Below are positions 23,749-36,104 of a DNA stretch of 64,000 nucleotides, piece after piece; the stretch's first letter is position 1, and each line of letters begins with the position of its first letter. Both the position numbers and the translations under genes were made by a program. The DNA is from Pseudonocardia humida. Lineage in GTDB: Bacteria > Actinomycetota > Actinomycetes > Mycobacteriales > Pseudonocardiaceae. The notes beneath the pieces are model-generated. The model made no database searches and was not told the origin of the DNA. It saw only the letters and a list, made by a program, of their open reading frames with translations. The stretch spans positions 1 through 64,000 of the forward strand of contig NZ_JAGSOV010000078.1 of the NCBI RefSeq assembly GCF_023898865.1, in the 5' to 3' direction.

Positions 23749-24387
23749 ATGACCGTGGACTGGGTTTCGGCAGGGTTGGCGCTCGTCTGCCTCGCGGTCG
23801 TGGCGCTGCACCTCGCCCGGCTCGCCGTGCACGCCACGGCGTTCGGCGACATCCCCGGCGGGCCGGTCGGCGAGGTCTCCCACGCCACCATGGCCCTGGG
23901 CATGGCCGCCATGTTCTCCCCCCTCGGCGACCCGCTGCCGGCTCCGGTGTGGACGGTCGCGTTCGTGCTGTGCGGGGCCTGGTTCGCGGCGGTCGCGCTG
24001 CGCACCCGCTCCTTCGACGGCGACGCCGGCCACCACGTCGTGGGCAGCGCGGCGATGCTGTTCATGCTGCTCAGCGGGCACGACCACACCGCCGTCGACG
24101 CGACGGCGGACGCCGCCCACGCCGGGCACCACGGCGCCGCGGGCGGCGGCGTCGGCGCGGTCTCGCTGGTGGCGATCCTGCTGGCCGGCTACTTCGCCTG
24201 GCACGCGCTGCGCTGCTCCGACCGGCTGCGCGTCGGCGGGCACGACGCCCCGAGCGCCGACGCCGCATCGCCCGGCACCGCCGCGGTCGCCCAGCGCACC
24301 GGGGTGCTCCGCTCCACCGGGACTGCCGCACTGGCGCACGTGGTGATGGCCGTGGCGATGACGGTCATGCTGCTCACGATGGTCTGA
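23749..24387 (+). CDS. DUF5134-type membrane protein with histidine-rich loop
   Basis: The 212-residue membrane protein has about five or six helices: WVSAGLALVCLAVVALHLARLAVH, EVSHATMALGMAAMFS, WTVAFVLCGAWFAAVALR, VSLVAILLAGYFAWHAL, and AHVVMAVAMTVMLLTMV. A loop after helix 4 is rich in histidine (SGHDHTAVD, AHAGHHG), and another pair lies at DAGHHVVGS. This pattern suggests a metal-binding, probably copper, membrane protein, which fits the multicopper oxidase, PepSY and Nramp-related genes in this part of the window. ATG 23749 follows GGGAAGG closely. Confidence 0.82.
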   Translation: MTVDWVSAGLALVCLAVVALHLARLAVHATAFGDIPGGPVGEVSHATMALGMAAMFSPLGDPLPAPVWTVAFVLCGAWFAAVALRTRSFDGDAGHHVVGSAAMLFMLLSGHDHTAVDATADAAHAGHHGAAGGGVGAVSLVAILLAGYFAWHALRCSDRLRVGGHDAPSADAASPGTAAVAQRTGVLRSTGTAALAHVVMAVAMTVMLLTMV

Positions 24388-24398
24388 GCCGGTGCGAC

Positions 24399-24956
24399 GT
24401 GCGGGGTGAGCCGGTCCGGGTGCGGCCCGCCGGGGCGCGCTCGACGCCGCCGCGCGCGCTGCGCGCCGGGCTGGCCGCCGGGCTCGCCGTCGCGGCCGCC
24501 GTGCTCGCCCACGCCGCGGGCGGCGGGTCCGTCGACCCGGGCGGCGCGGCGTGGGCCTTCGCCGCGCTCGTCGCCCCGGCCTGGTGGCTGGCCCGCCGGG
24601 AGCGCGGCTGGGGCGCGATCGCGCTGACCCAGCTCGGCGCCCAGCAGCTCGTCCACGTGCTGCTCTCCAACGCAGGCGAGCACGCCGCCCACGGTGCCCA
24701 CGTCCTCGTCGGCGCCGACGTGATGCTCTACGCGCACCTGGCCGCGGCCGCGCTGACCGGCGCCTGGCTGCGCTGGGGCGAGCGCAGGGCGTGGGCGGCG
24801 GTGCGCCGGTTCCTGCTGGTCGTGCTGCCGCACCTGCCCCCGGTCGGGGCGGCGCCCGCCGTCGGGCTGCCGTGCCCGCCGGTCCAGCACCCCGCCGGTG
24901 CGCTGCTGCGGCACGCCGCCCCCCGCCGCGGCCCCCCGGTGCCCGCCGCCTCCTGA
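24399..24956 (+). CDS. Small membrane protein following DUF5134
   Basis: The protein of about 185 residues has four hydrophobic helices (AGLAAGLAVAAAVLAHAA, AWAFAALVAPAWWLA, IALTQLGAQQLVHVLLS, LYAHLAAAALTGAWL). There are histidines in the loop SNAGEHAAHGAHVLVG and a proline-rich tail. The start is uncertain; GTG 24399 or 24420 both precede helix 1. The close spacing suggests cotranscription with the DUF5134 gene. The family is not recognised. Confidence 0.65.
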   Translation: MRGEPVRVRPAGARSTPPRALRAGLAAGLAVAAAVLAHAAGGGSVDPGGAAWAFAALVAPAWWLARRERGWGAIALTQLGAQQLVHVLLSNAGEHAAHGAHVLVGADVMLYAHLAAAALTGAWLRWGERRAWAAVRRFLLVVLPHLPPVGAAPAVGLPCPPVQHPAGALLRHAAPRRGPPVPAAS

Positions 24957-24973
24957 TCCCCCGCCCGCCCGGA

Positions 24974-25028
24974 GTTCAGGAAAGCCACGATGCCGCCCCC
25001 AGCGGGCAGCATCGTGGCTTTCCTGAAC
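24974..25028. repeat. 55-bp palindromic element, copy 1
   Basis: GTTCAGGAAAGCCACGATG at the left and CATCGTGGCTTTCCTGAAC at the right are reverse complements; the full element is 55 bp. It starts 18 bp after the stop of the 24399 gene. It could terminate transcription, but four more 55-bp copies elsewhere make it a repeat family. Confidence 0.85.
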
Positions 25029-25153
25029 CGGGTGGGCCGTCCCCGGCTCCGGTCGGGACCGCCGGCCGCCCCGAGCGGAGCGCGACCCCGCGCCCGCCGT
25101 CGCGGCGCGCCGCCGTCCCGCCGAGCCGCTCCCCGTCCTGCCTGGAGACACCC

Positions 25154-26539
25154 GTGACCACGACCGCCGGCCCGCCGGACACCCCTACCACCACCACCGA
25201 GCCGCCCACCCCGACCCCGACCAGCCCCGGCCTGTGGGCGCAGCTGCGCCCGCTCGTGCTGCGCCTGCACTTCTACGCCGGGGTGCTGGTCGCCCCGTTC
25301 CTGCTGGTCGTCAGCCTGACCGGGCTGGCCTACGTGTTCAGCCCGCAGCTGTCCGACCTCCTGTACGGCGAGCGGCTGCTCGCCCCCGACCCCGGAGCCC
25401 CCGCCCGCCCCCTGGACGAGCAGGTCGCCGCGGCCGTCGCCGCGCTGCCGCAGGGCTCGCTCAGCAGCGTCACCGTGGCGACCGACCCGACCCGCAGCAC
25501 GGCCGTCGCGTTCGACGTCGACGGGCTCGCCGAGGACATCCAGCGCACGGTCTACGTCGACCCCGCGTCGTCGCGGGTGCTCGGCACCCTGGACACCTGG
25601 CTCGGCTACTCGCCGCTGCAGACGACGCTGGACGGCCTGCACCGGCACCTGCTGCTCGGCGAGCCGGGCCGGCTCTACTCCGAGACGGCGGCCAGCTGGC
25701 TGCCGGTGCTGGTGATCGGCGGGCTCGCGCTGTGGATCGGGCGCCGCCGGTCCCGCCGCCGGGACCTGGTCGTGCCGCCGGCCACGGCCCGGCCCGGGCG
25801 GGCGCGCATCCGCGGCTGGCACGCGGTGACCGCGCTCTGGCTGACGGTCGGGCTGGCCTTCATCAGCGTCACCGGCCTGACCTGGTCGACCTACGCGGGG
25901 GAGCGGTTCCAGGCCGTGGTGACCGCGTTCGACGGTTCGAGGCCGCAGCTGGCCGCGGAGCCGGTGCCGGTGGTGGCGGGAGCCGCCCCGATCACCGTCG
26001 GCGAGGCCGTCGAGCGGGCCAGGGCCGCCGGGCTGGCCGACCGGCTCGCCGTCACCGTCCCGACCGAGCCGGGCGGCGTCTACACCGTCGCCGAGGACGC
26101 CGACGGCATCCCGGTCCAGCGCGACGAGGTGGCGCTCGACCCCTACACCGGCGCCGTGGTGGAGACCGTGCGCTGGGACGACTTCCCGGTGCTGGCCAAG
26201 CTCACCACCATCGGCATCTCCGCGCACATGGGCCTGCTGTTCGGGCTGCCCAACCAGCTGCTGCTGGCCGCGCTCGCCGCCGGGCTGCTGTGCGTGCTGT
26301 TCTGGGGCTACCGGATGGCCTGGCTGCGCAGGCCCACCCGGGCCGGGGCCCGGCTGGTCGCCCCGGCCCCGCGCGGCACGATCCGGGCGCTGAGCCAGCC
26401 GGCGGCGTTCGTCGTCGTGCTGGCGGCGGTGGCGGCCGGCTGGCTGATGCCGCTGTTCGGCCTCAGCCTGCTGGCCTTCGTGCTGGTCGACGCCGCCCTC
26501 GGCGCCCTCGCCCACCGCCGCCTCCGCGCCCGCCCCTGA
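25154..26539 (+). CDS. PepSY-associated membrane protein
   Basis: The 461-residue protein has the PepSY_TM layout. A Thr/Pro-rich cytoplasmic start is followed by LRLHFYAGVLVAPFLLVVSLTGLAYVF, an extracellular PepSY-like domain with ALPQGSLSSVTVATDPTRS and RTVYVDPASSRVLG, then DGLHRHLLLGEPGRLYSETAASW and further helices. A second PepSY-like segment (EAVERARAAGLADRL, VALDPYTGAVVE) precedes AKLTTIGISAHMGLLFGLPNQ. Histidines in HFYAG, LHRHL and SAHMG are typical of members that act as iron or copper reductases. The GTG at 25154 follows CTGGAGACA. Confidence 0.92.
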   Translation: MTTTAGPPDTPTTTTEPPTPTPTSPGLWAQLRPLVLRLHFYAGVLVAPFLLVVSLTGLAYVFSPQLSDLLYGERLLAPDPGAPARPLDEQVAAAVAALPQGSLSSVTVATDPTRSTAVAFDVDGLAEDIQRTVYVDPASSRVLGTLDTWLGYSPLQTTLDGLHRHLLLGEPGRLYSETAASWLPVLVIGGLALWIGRRRSRRRDLVVPPATARPGRARIRGWHAVTALWLTVGLAFISVTGLTWSTYAGERFQAVVTAFDGSRPQLAAEPVPVVAGAAPITVGEAVERARAAGLADRLAVTVPTEPGGVYTVAEDADGIPVQRDEVALDPYTGAVVETVRWDDFPVLAKLTTIGISAHMGLLFGLPNQLLLAALAAGLLCVLFWGYRMAWLRRPTRAGARLVAPAPRGTIRALSQPAAFVVVLAAVAAGWLMPLFGLSLLAFVLVDAALGALAHRRLRARP

Positions 26540-26570
26540 CCCCGCCTGCTCCCTGCTCCCTGCTCCCGAA

Positions 26571-26625
26571 TGTCAGGAAAGCCACCATCAGGACGCCTGG
26601 TGTCCTGAAGGTGGCTTTCCTGACA
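26571..26625. repeat. 55-bp palindromic element, copy 2
   Basis: TGTCAGGAAAGCCACCATC and the right arm GGTGGCTTTCCTGACA bound a 55-bp element with an inner stem AGGACGCC/GGTGTCCT. It lies between the convergent PepSY and Nramp-related genes, so it may end both transcripts. It resembles copy 5 (61367) more than copies 1, 3 and 4. Confidence 0.85.
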
Positions 26626-26667
26626 CGGGGGTGGGGCGGGCGAGGGCGCGGGTTGGGTGGACGGCCC

Positions 26668-26725
26668 AGGTGGACGGGTCGGGGTGGACGGGGCTCAGGT
26701 GGACGGGTCGGGGTGGACGGGGCTC
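26668..26725. repeat. 29-bp tandem duplication at the end of the Nramp-related gene
   Basis: The unit AGGTGGACGGGTCGGGGTGG plus nine more bases is repeated exactly twice with no spacer. The second copy runs into the stop codon of the Nramp-related gene (26724-26726). Confidence 0.75.
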
Positions 26726-28097
26726 AGGTGAAGCGGTCGATGAGGTCGGTGACCAGCAGGACGACGAACAGCGCCGAGGCCGCGGTGAGCATCGCGTTGG
26801 ACAGCCAGCCGGAGCGCCCGTCGCGGGCGATCCGCCGGGAGTTCAGCAGCAGGATCAGCGAGATCCCGAGGAACGGCATGAACGCCGCGCCGAGCACGCC
26901 GTACACCAGGGTCACCGCGAACGGCCGGTCGATGAACAGCAGCCCCATCGGGGGCAGGGTCAGCCACAGCAGGTACCCCCGGAACGGCAGGCTGCGCTCG
27001 GCCTCGCTGGCCCGGTAGCCGGTCGCGGTGCCGTCCGGGGTGCCGGCCAGCGCGGTGTTCGCGGCGTCGGTGTCGCCCTCGGCCGTGCCCGCCGCCGCCG
27101 GCACGCCGACCTCGGCCTTCGCGCCGTGCGGCAGCCGGATCGTCCGGGTCCAGTCGGCGAACAGCAGGCTGACGCCGTTCCAGACGCCGAGCAGCGAGGT
27201 CCAGGTGACGGCGAGGAAGCCGATCAGGAACAGGATCCGCGCCCAGTCGCCGTACCGGGCGCCGAGTTCCTCGCCCAGGGTCAGCAGGCCGGTGTCGCTG
27301 GCGGTGAGCTCCTGGCCGAGTAGGATCTCGGCGCCGACGATCAGCATCGCGATGACGAAGATGCCGGTCATCACGTAGCCGATGGTGTTGTCCAGGCGCA
27401 TCATCGACAGCCAGCCGGTGCCCTTCCAGCCCTTGGCGATCATCCAGTAGCCGTACGCGGCCATCGTGATGGTGCCGCCGACCCCGCCGACCAGGCCGAG
27501 CACGTAGACCACCGAGCCCTCGGGCAGCCGCGGGACCAGCCCGTTCGCCACGTCGAGCAGGTTCGGCGAAACCAGCACCGCGATCGACACCACCGACACG
27601 AACTTGATCAGCACCAGCACGGTGATGAACTTCTCGAAGACCGCGTAGCGCTGGATCCAGACCAGCACCAGGCCCAGCACGCCGGCGATCATCGCCCAGT
27701 ACCGCACCGACAGCCCGCCGAACAGGGCGTTGAGCGGCAGCCCGACGGCCGACATCGCGGTGGCGCCGTAGACGAAGCCCCAGATGACGATGTAGACGCC
27801 GAAGAAGACGGTGGCCCAGTAGCCCAGCCGCCGCCAGCCGTCGAGCAGGGTGCTGCCCGAGGCCAGGTGCCAGCGCCCGACGCCCTCGGCCAGGGCCAGC
27901 TTCAGCACGGTGCCCAGGACGGCGGCCCAGAGCAGCAGCGTCCCGTACTGGGCGCCGGCGACCATGGTGGCGACCAGGTCGCCCGCGCCGACGCCGGTGG
28001 CCGCGGCGAGCAGGCCGGGACCGACCTGCTTGAGCCGGGCCTTCGTGCCGGTGGGCGGGGTCGACGCGGTGGTCGCGGGGGGACCCGGATCGCTCAT
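26724..28097 (-). CDS. Nramp-related metal transporter lacking the canonical metal-site motifs
   Basis: The 457-residue membrane protein has the LeuT-type eleven-helix layout of Nramp. However, helix 1 reads GPGLLAAATGVGAGDL instead of the DPGN motif, and the helix 6 region reads GGVGGTITMAAYGYWM instead of MPHN. The metal-coordinating Asp, Asn and Met of MntH are therefore missing or moved, and its substrate may differ (magnesium, another ion, or not a metal). A soluble insert rich in Ala/Gly/Thr separates two later helices. ATG 28097 follows a repeated leader. Confidence 0.85.
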   Translation of the reverse strand: MSDPGPPATTASTPPTGTKARLKQVGPGLLAAATGVGAGDLVATMVAGAQYGTLLLWAAVLGTVLKLALAEGVGRWHLASGSTLLDGWRRLGYWATVFFGVYIVIWGFVYGATAMSAVGLPLNALFGGLSVRYWAMIAGVLGLVLVWIQRYAVFEKFITVLVLIKFVSVVSIAVLVSPNLLDVANGLVPRLPEGSVVYVLGLVGGVGGTITMAAYGYWMIAKGWKGTGWLSMMRLDNTIGYVMTGIFVIAMLIVGAEILLGQELTASDTGLLTLGEELGARYGDWARILFLIGFLAVTWTSLLGVWNGVSLLFADWTRTIRLPHGAKAEVGVPAAAGTAEGDTDAANTALAGTPDGTATGYRASEAERSLPFRGYLLWLTLPPMGLLFIDRPFAVTLVYGVLGAAFMPFLGISLILLLNSRRIARDGRSGWLSNAMLTAASALFVVLLVTDLIDRFT

Positions 28098-28170
28098 CGC
28101 CCGCCCCCGCCGGGCTCGGTCGGCGCTGCGCCGGGGCGCGGTGCTGGTGATCCGCTCGCGAACTCGCTCA
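28098..28170 (-). repeat. Leader repeat before the Nramp-related gene, copy 2 of 3
   Basis: On the coding strand it reads TTGAGCGAGTTCGCGAGCGG, then ATCACCAGCACCGCGCCCCG, then GCGCCGACCGAG up to the ATG. Its layout matches the copies before hydA and livH. Translated, the hydA and Nramp leaders are similar even though neither is likely to be coding. Confidence 0.65.
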
Positions 28171-28404
28171 AGGCTGCACTCCTCGTCGCCGGGGGAGGAA
28201 CAGGCGCCGCCGGGCCGGGCGGTGAACCGACGGTAGAGGCGATGGCCACCCCGGCGCACGACCCGATGCGGTTTTGTTCACCGTCGGGCTGCGCCCGCGT
28301 CGATCGGGTGCGCTGATCCATGCAAGTGCCGGAAGGTGCCGCCCGCTCCGACGGATTAGATTCAACAACGGCAAGCGAGGCAGGACGGCAGGGGAGCCCC
28401 GGGC

Positions 28405-28665
28405 ATGACGAGCATCGAACAGGTCAAGGGCGGCATCATGCAGGTCTGCAACCAGATCCAGGAGAGCAACAGCACGTTCGAGCACGGCCGTTCGACCCTG
28501 GAGCAGGCCTCGGCGATGCTGACGCAGGTCACCAGCGGCACCACCCAGGCCGACGTGTCCGACGTCACCGCGGCGCTGAACCGGGCCATGGACAGCGCCC
28601 AGGAGGCCCAGCAGGCCGCGAGCGCGGCGATCCAGGCGGCCGAGGACGTCGCCGCACGGCTGTGA
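28405..28665 (+). CDS. Small helical protein, first gene of the FtsK-type module
   Basis: The 86-residue protein (MTSIEQVKGGIMQVCNQIQE at the start) is predicted to be nearly all helix. It has Ala/Gln/Ser heptad-like stretches (MDSAQEAQQAASAAIQAAED) and a central turn at TSGTTQADVS. Size and helical-hairpin character resemble WXG100 proteins, but no WxG motif is present. AGGGGAG lies 10 bases before the ATG. It stands 73 bp ahead of a large FtsK/SpoIIIE-type ATPase on the same strand, so it may be a partner or substrate of that ATPase. Confidence 0.75.
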   Translation: MTSIEQVKGGIMQVCNQIQESNSTFEHGRSTLEQASAMLTQVTSGTTQADVSDVTAALNRAMDSAQEAQQAASAAIQAAEDVAARL

Positions 28666-28738
28666 CGCCGTCCGTCGCGGAAGGCCGCCGGTGAGCCTGC
28701 CGCGGGTCTGCGTCGACGCCGCTGGGCGGCCGTAGCCG

Positions 28739-31456
28739 GTGGTCGTTTTCGGGCGCCGCCGGCGCATCCGGGAGGCCTACGAGGCCCTGTGCACGTCCAT
28801 CGCGACCGCGCTCGGCGGCGCCGAGACGGCCGCGGAGCGGGTCCGCCGCGCGCACCTCGACGCCGTCGTCGAGCTGCTGCTGCGGGAGAAGGGGCTGGCC
28901 GCGGCGCGGGCCGACCCGGCGCTCGCCCGGGTGCTGGCCAGCTCCGGCGTCGCGGACGTCGTGCGCCGGGTGGAGCAGGACGCGAGCGCGCTGGCCGTGC
29001 CCGACGAGGTCCCCGCCCGGCTTTCGGCGATCGTCGCCGACGCGGCCATCGGCGCGGCCGGCGACCGGGGCACGAGCTGGTTGGAGCGCACCGGCGACCT
29101 GGACGGCACCGGCGCCCTGCCCGGCCTGTGGCGGATCGGCACCGCCCGGCTCGGCGGCTCGGCGCCGTTCGACGTCGCCGTCCCGCTGCTCGACGAGTCC
29201 CACCTGCAGGTCACCACGGCCCTCGACCGCCGGGAGGCCGGGATCGCGGTCGTGCAGGGCCTGCTGATGCGCGTGCTCAGCACGGTCGAGCCGGGCGCCG
29301 TCGAGCTGCACGTCTGGGACGTCGGCCAGCTCACCGGCCCGCTGCCCGACCTGCACCCGCTCACCCGCACCGGCCTGCTGACCGTGCACGACCCGAGCGG
29401 GCTCGCGCCGCTGCTCGAGGAGCTGTCCGACCGCATCCGCCGGGTGCACAACCGGGTCCTGATCGACGGCCAGCCCTCGCTGCGCGCGCTCGCGCAGGAG
29501 ACCGGCAAGCGCGACGAGCCGTGGGTCGTCGCGGTGCTGGTGGGCAACGGGCAGGCGCTGCCCGACGACGAGCACCGCCAGCTGCAGCGGGTGGCCCGCG
29601 GCGGGCTGGCCTGCGGGGTGCACCTCGTGCTCGTCGACGTGCCGCTCGCGATGGGCGCCCCGGTGGAGACCATCGCCTTCACCACCAGCGGCCTGGTGAC
29701 CACGAGCATGACCGGCCCGCACGCGCAGGTCGAGCCGGACGCGCCGCTGGAGCCCACCGCGGTCAGCGCGGCCTGCCACCGGATCGCCGACGAGCACGAC
29801 GTCCGCCGGGCCCGGATCGGCACGTTCGTCGACCTGCTGCCGGACAAGCCCGGCACGCAGAGGTCGATCGCCGGGCTGCACGCGCCGATCGGGTTCGACG
29901 GGGGGCGCGACCGCCAGCTGCTGCTGGTCGACGCCTCCCCGCACGCCCTCATCGGCGGGCCGAGCGGCTCCGGCAAGACCAACCTCCTGCTGGCCATGAT
30001 CGCCTCGATGGCCAGCAGGTACAGCCCCGACGAGCTGGAGCTGTACCTGCTCGACTTCAAGGAGGGCGTCTCCTTCGCCCAGCTGGCCCCGAGCCGCCAG
30101 GACGAGTCCTGGTTGCCGCACGCCCGGCTGATCGGCGTCAACATCAACACCGACCGGGAGTTCGGGCTCGCGCTGCTGCGCTTCCTCTCCGCCGAGCTGC
30201 GCCGCCGGGCGGAGGCGGCCAAGGAGCACGGCGTCGCGAAGCTGGAGGACCTCCGCGAGGTCGACCCGGACGGCCGGTGGCCGCGGATCGTGGCGGTCGT
30301 CGACGAGTTCCAGTACCTGTTCGGCGTGCGCGACACCGTCACCCGGGAGTCGATCAGGCTGCTGGAGGACGTCGCCCGGCGGGGCCGCTCCCAGGGCATC
30401 CACCTGGTCCTGGCCAGCCAGGACGTGTCCGGGATCGAGGCGTTCTGGGGCCGCCCGGCGATCTTCGAGCAGTTCGTGGTGCGGATCGCGCTGCCCCGCG
30501 CCCGGCGCATCCTCGACGAGCGAAACGAGGCCGCCCTCGACCTGCCGCGCTGGCACGCCGTGGTCAACCACGAGTCCGGGATCCGGCACGGCAACGAGAT
30601 CGTGCGGGTGCCCAACGCGAGCGCCCGCGGCACGGTCGACGTCGTGCAGCGCCACCTGCACGCCCTCTACGCCGAGCAGAACCCGCCGCCGCGGCTGTTC
30701 GACGGCTCCCGCTCGCCGCGGACCGAGGACCTGCTGGCCGGCGCCGCTCCCGGCGGCGAGCCGATCGCCCTCGTCGGGCAGGTCATCGACGTGGCCGGCA
30801 GCCCGGCCACCGTCCCGCTGCCCGACGTCCCCGGCCGCAACCTCGGCGTGCTCGGCCCGGGCCTGCGCGACGCCGTGCGGCTGCTGGACTGCGCGGGCGC
30901 CGCGCTCGCCGCGACCCACCAGCCGGGCACCGCCGAGGTGCTGCTGGCCCCGCTGGTCGTCGACGCGCGCAAGCCCGCCGACCGGCTCGCCGCCCGGTTC
31001 GCCGACCACGGCCACAGCAGCCGGACCGTGCCGCTGGAGGAGTTCGGCGAGCGGATCCGCGAGCTGGCCGCCGAGGTCACCGCGCGGCACGCCGGGACCC
31101 CGGGGCGCCCGGTCGTCGTGGTCCTCTACGCGGCCGACGCCGCCGAGGCCGTGCTCGACCGCCCCGGCACCGACGCGCTGCGCACGGTCCTCCACTTCGG
31201 CCCCGAGGTCGGCGTGCACGTCCTGGGCTGGTGGCGCAGCGTCGCCCGGCTCAAGGCGCTGCTCATCGGCGGTGCCGCCGTCGACGACCTGGGCGCGTGG
31301 GTCGCGCTCGACGTGCAGGGCACCGAGGTGCAGACCCTGGTGCCCGGCATGCTGCTGAGCTGGTCGCCCCGGCCCGGTCGGGGCCTGTGGTTCGACCGGG
31401 CCCAGCACGCCGACCCCGAAGTGATCATCGTCCCGACGCCGGAGGAGGACCTGTGA
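28739..31456 (+). CDS. Soluble FtsK/SpoIIIE-type ATPase with three ATPase-like regions
   Basis: The 905-residue protein has no membrane helices. A helical N-terminus is followed by a RecA-like region without Walker A (about residues 130-340), then an intact FtsK domain with Walker A GGPSGSGKTNLL at about 405 and Walker B IVAVVDEFQYLF at about 517. The C-terminal region opens with GVLGPGLRDAV near 703, where a Walker A should be but the GKT is lost, and includes PVVVVLYAADA. One active and two degenerate ATPase regions recall EccC of type VII secretion, but the membrane anchor is missing. It overlaps the next gene by GTGA. Confidence 0.88.
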   Translation: MVVFGRRRRIREAYEALCTSIATALGGAETAAERVRRAHLDAVVELLLREKGLAAARADPALARVLASSGVADVVRRVEQDASALAVPDEVPARLSAIVADAAIGAAGDRGTSWLERTGDLDGTGALPGLWRIGTARLGGSAPFDVAVPLLDESHLQVTTALDRREAGIAVVQGLLMRVLSTVEPGAVELHVWDVGQLTGPLPDLHPLTRTGLLTVHDPSGLAPLLEELSDRIRRVHNRVLIDGQPSLRALAQETGKRDEPWVVAVLVGNGQALPDDEHRQLQRVARGGLACGVHLVLVDVPLAMGAPVETIAFTTSGLVTTSMTGPHAQVEPDAPLEPTAVSAACHRIADEHDVRRARIGTFVDLLPDKPGTQRSIAGLHAPIGFDGGRDRQLLLVDASPHALIGGPSGSGKTNLLLAMIASMASRYSPDELELYLLDFKEGVSFAQLAPSRQDESWLPHARLIGVNINTDREFGLALLRFLSAELRRRAEAAKEHGVAKLEDLREVDPDGRWPRIVAVVDEFQYLFGVRDTVTRESIRLLEDVARRGRSQGIHLVLASQDVSGIEAFWGRPAIFEQFVVRIALPRARRILDERNEAALDLPRWHAVVNHESGIRHGNEIVRVPNASARGTVDVVQRHLHALYAEQNPPPRLFDGSRSPRTEDLLAGAAPGGEPIALVGQVIDVAGSPATVPLPDVPGRNLGVLGPGLRDAVRLLDCAGAALAATHQPGTAEVLLAPLVVDARKPADRLAARFADHGHSSRTVPLEEFGERIRELAAEVTARHAGTPGRPVVVVLYAADAAEAVLDRPGTDALRTVLHFGPEVGVHVLGWWRSVARLKALLIGGAAVDDLGAWVALDVQGTEVQTLVPGMLLSWSPRPGRGLWFDRAQHADPEVIIVPTPEEDL

Positions 31457-31854
31457 CCGCGGCCGACCGTCCGGGGGACCGGCTGACCAAGCGGCGGGCG
31501 GTGTCCCCGGCCACCGCCTACAAGCAGGCGATCCTGGAGGTCACCGGGGGCATGGAGGGCGAGGTCAAGCGCAACGACGAGCGCGTGCGCCAGCTGCGCG
31601 AGCGCGTCGCCGAGCTCGACCGCGACCTGTCCACCGCCGCCGACCGCAGGCTGCTCGTGCGCATCGCGGCCAACCTCGCCTGGGAGGACGCGCTGGAGGC
31701 GCTCTGGGTCGAGTCCTGGATCACGATGCGCCCGTTCCCCAAGCCGGACCGGATGGCCAAGGCAGGCGACGCGATGGAGCTGGGCGCCGAGATCGAGCAG
31801 CGGGCGAACGAGCTGCTGGCCGCCGTGCGGGGTCGCGGCGGCGGGCGGCGCTGA
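31453..31854 (+). CDS. Coiled-coil protein, third gene of the FtsK-type module
   Basis: The 133-residue protein has a coiled-coil middle (NDERVRQLRERVAELDRDL), a hydrophobic helix LLVRIAANLAWEDALEALW and a basic tail. Its GTG start overlaps the ATPase stop, so the two are made together. I do not recognise the family. Coupling suggests it is a dedicated partner, perhaps an adaptor or a regulator of the ATPase. Confidence 0.78.
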   Translation: MTAADRPGDRLTKRRAVSPATAYKQAILEVTGGMEGEVKRNDERVRQLRERVAELDRDLSTAADRRLLVRIAANLAWEDALEALWVESWITMRPFPKPDRMAKAGDAMELGAEIEQRANELLAAVRGRGGGRR

Positions 31855-31863
31855 ACCCCCGGC

Positions 31864-32043
31864 TCAGTCCAGGTCGTCCTCGTCGTCGCGGGCCAGGAAG
31901 GTGGCGAGGCGCTCGACGGCGTCCTCGAACTGCGGGTTGAGGTCGACGAACGCGCGCAGCCGGTCGGCCAGCCACTCGACGTCGAGCTGCTCGCCGCCGC
32001 GCCGCTGGGTCAGCTCCTCGATGCCCCGGTCGGTGAAGTACAC
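31864..32043 (-). CDS. DUF6104-type small protein near kgd
   Basis: A 59-residue frame starts at GTG 32043 with VYFTDRGIEELTQRRGGEQL and continues with VEWLADRLRAFVDLNPQFE and an acidic tail. This matches the DUF6104 family of small actinobacterial proteins that sit next to the 2-oxoglutarate dehydrogenase gene. It is on the same strand and 182 bp downstream of kgd, with a 55-bp palindrome between them. Family recognition is by sequence pattern; no biochemical function is known to me. Confidence 0.8.
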   Translation of the reverse strand: MYFTDRGIEELTQRRGGEQLDVEWLADRLRAFVDLNPQFEDAVERLATFLARDDEDDLD

Positions 32044-32137
32044 GGCGCCAGGCTAGGGGTCGAGCGCATCCGCCCGCATCCACCCGGCTGGCCGGGACCG
32101 GAACTCAACGGTCCGACTCGCTGAGGCCTCGACCCCG

Positions 32138-32192
32138 GTTCGGGAAAGCCACGATGCTGCCCGCTCCGGGCAGCATCGTGGCCTTCCTGAAC
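32138..32192. repeat. 55-bp palindromic element, copy 3
   Basis: GTTCGGGAAAGCCACGATGC pairs with GCATCGTGGCCTTCCTGAAC; inner arms CTGCCCG/CGGGCAG extend the stem. It lies between the kgd stop and DUF6104 and could end the kgd transcript. Confidence 0.85.
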
Positions 32193-32225
32193 CTTGCCGG
32201 GGACGGGGCAAGCGGAGGAGGGGGG

Positions 32226-36104
<3,879 letters not shown>

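Noticed and set aside
28565..31408. 947-codon minus-strand frame opposite the FtsK-type ATPase
   Set aside because: Its low-complexity Arg/Gly/Val/Ala/Gln composition and lack of motifs mark it as a shadow of the real gene.
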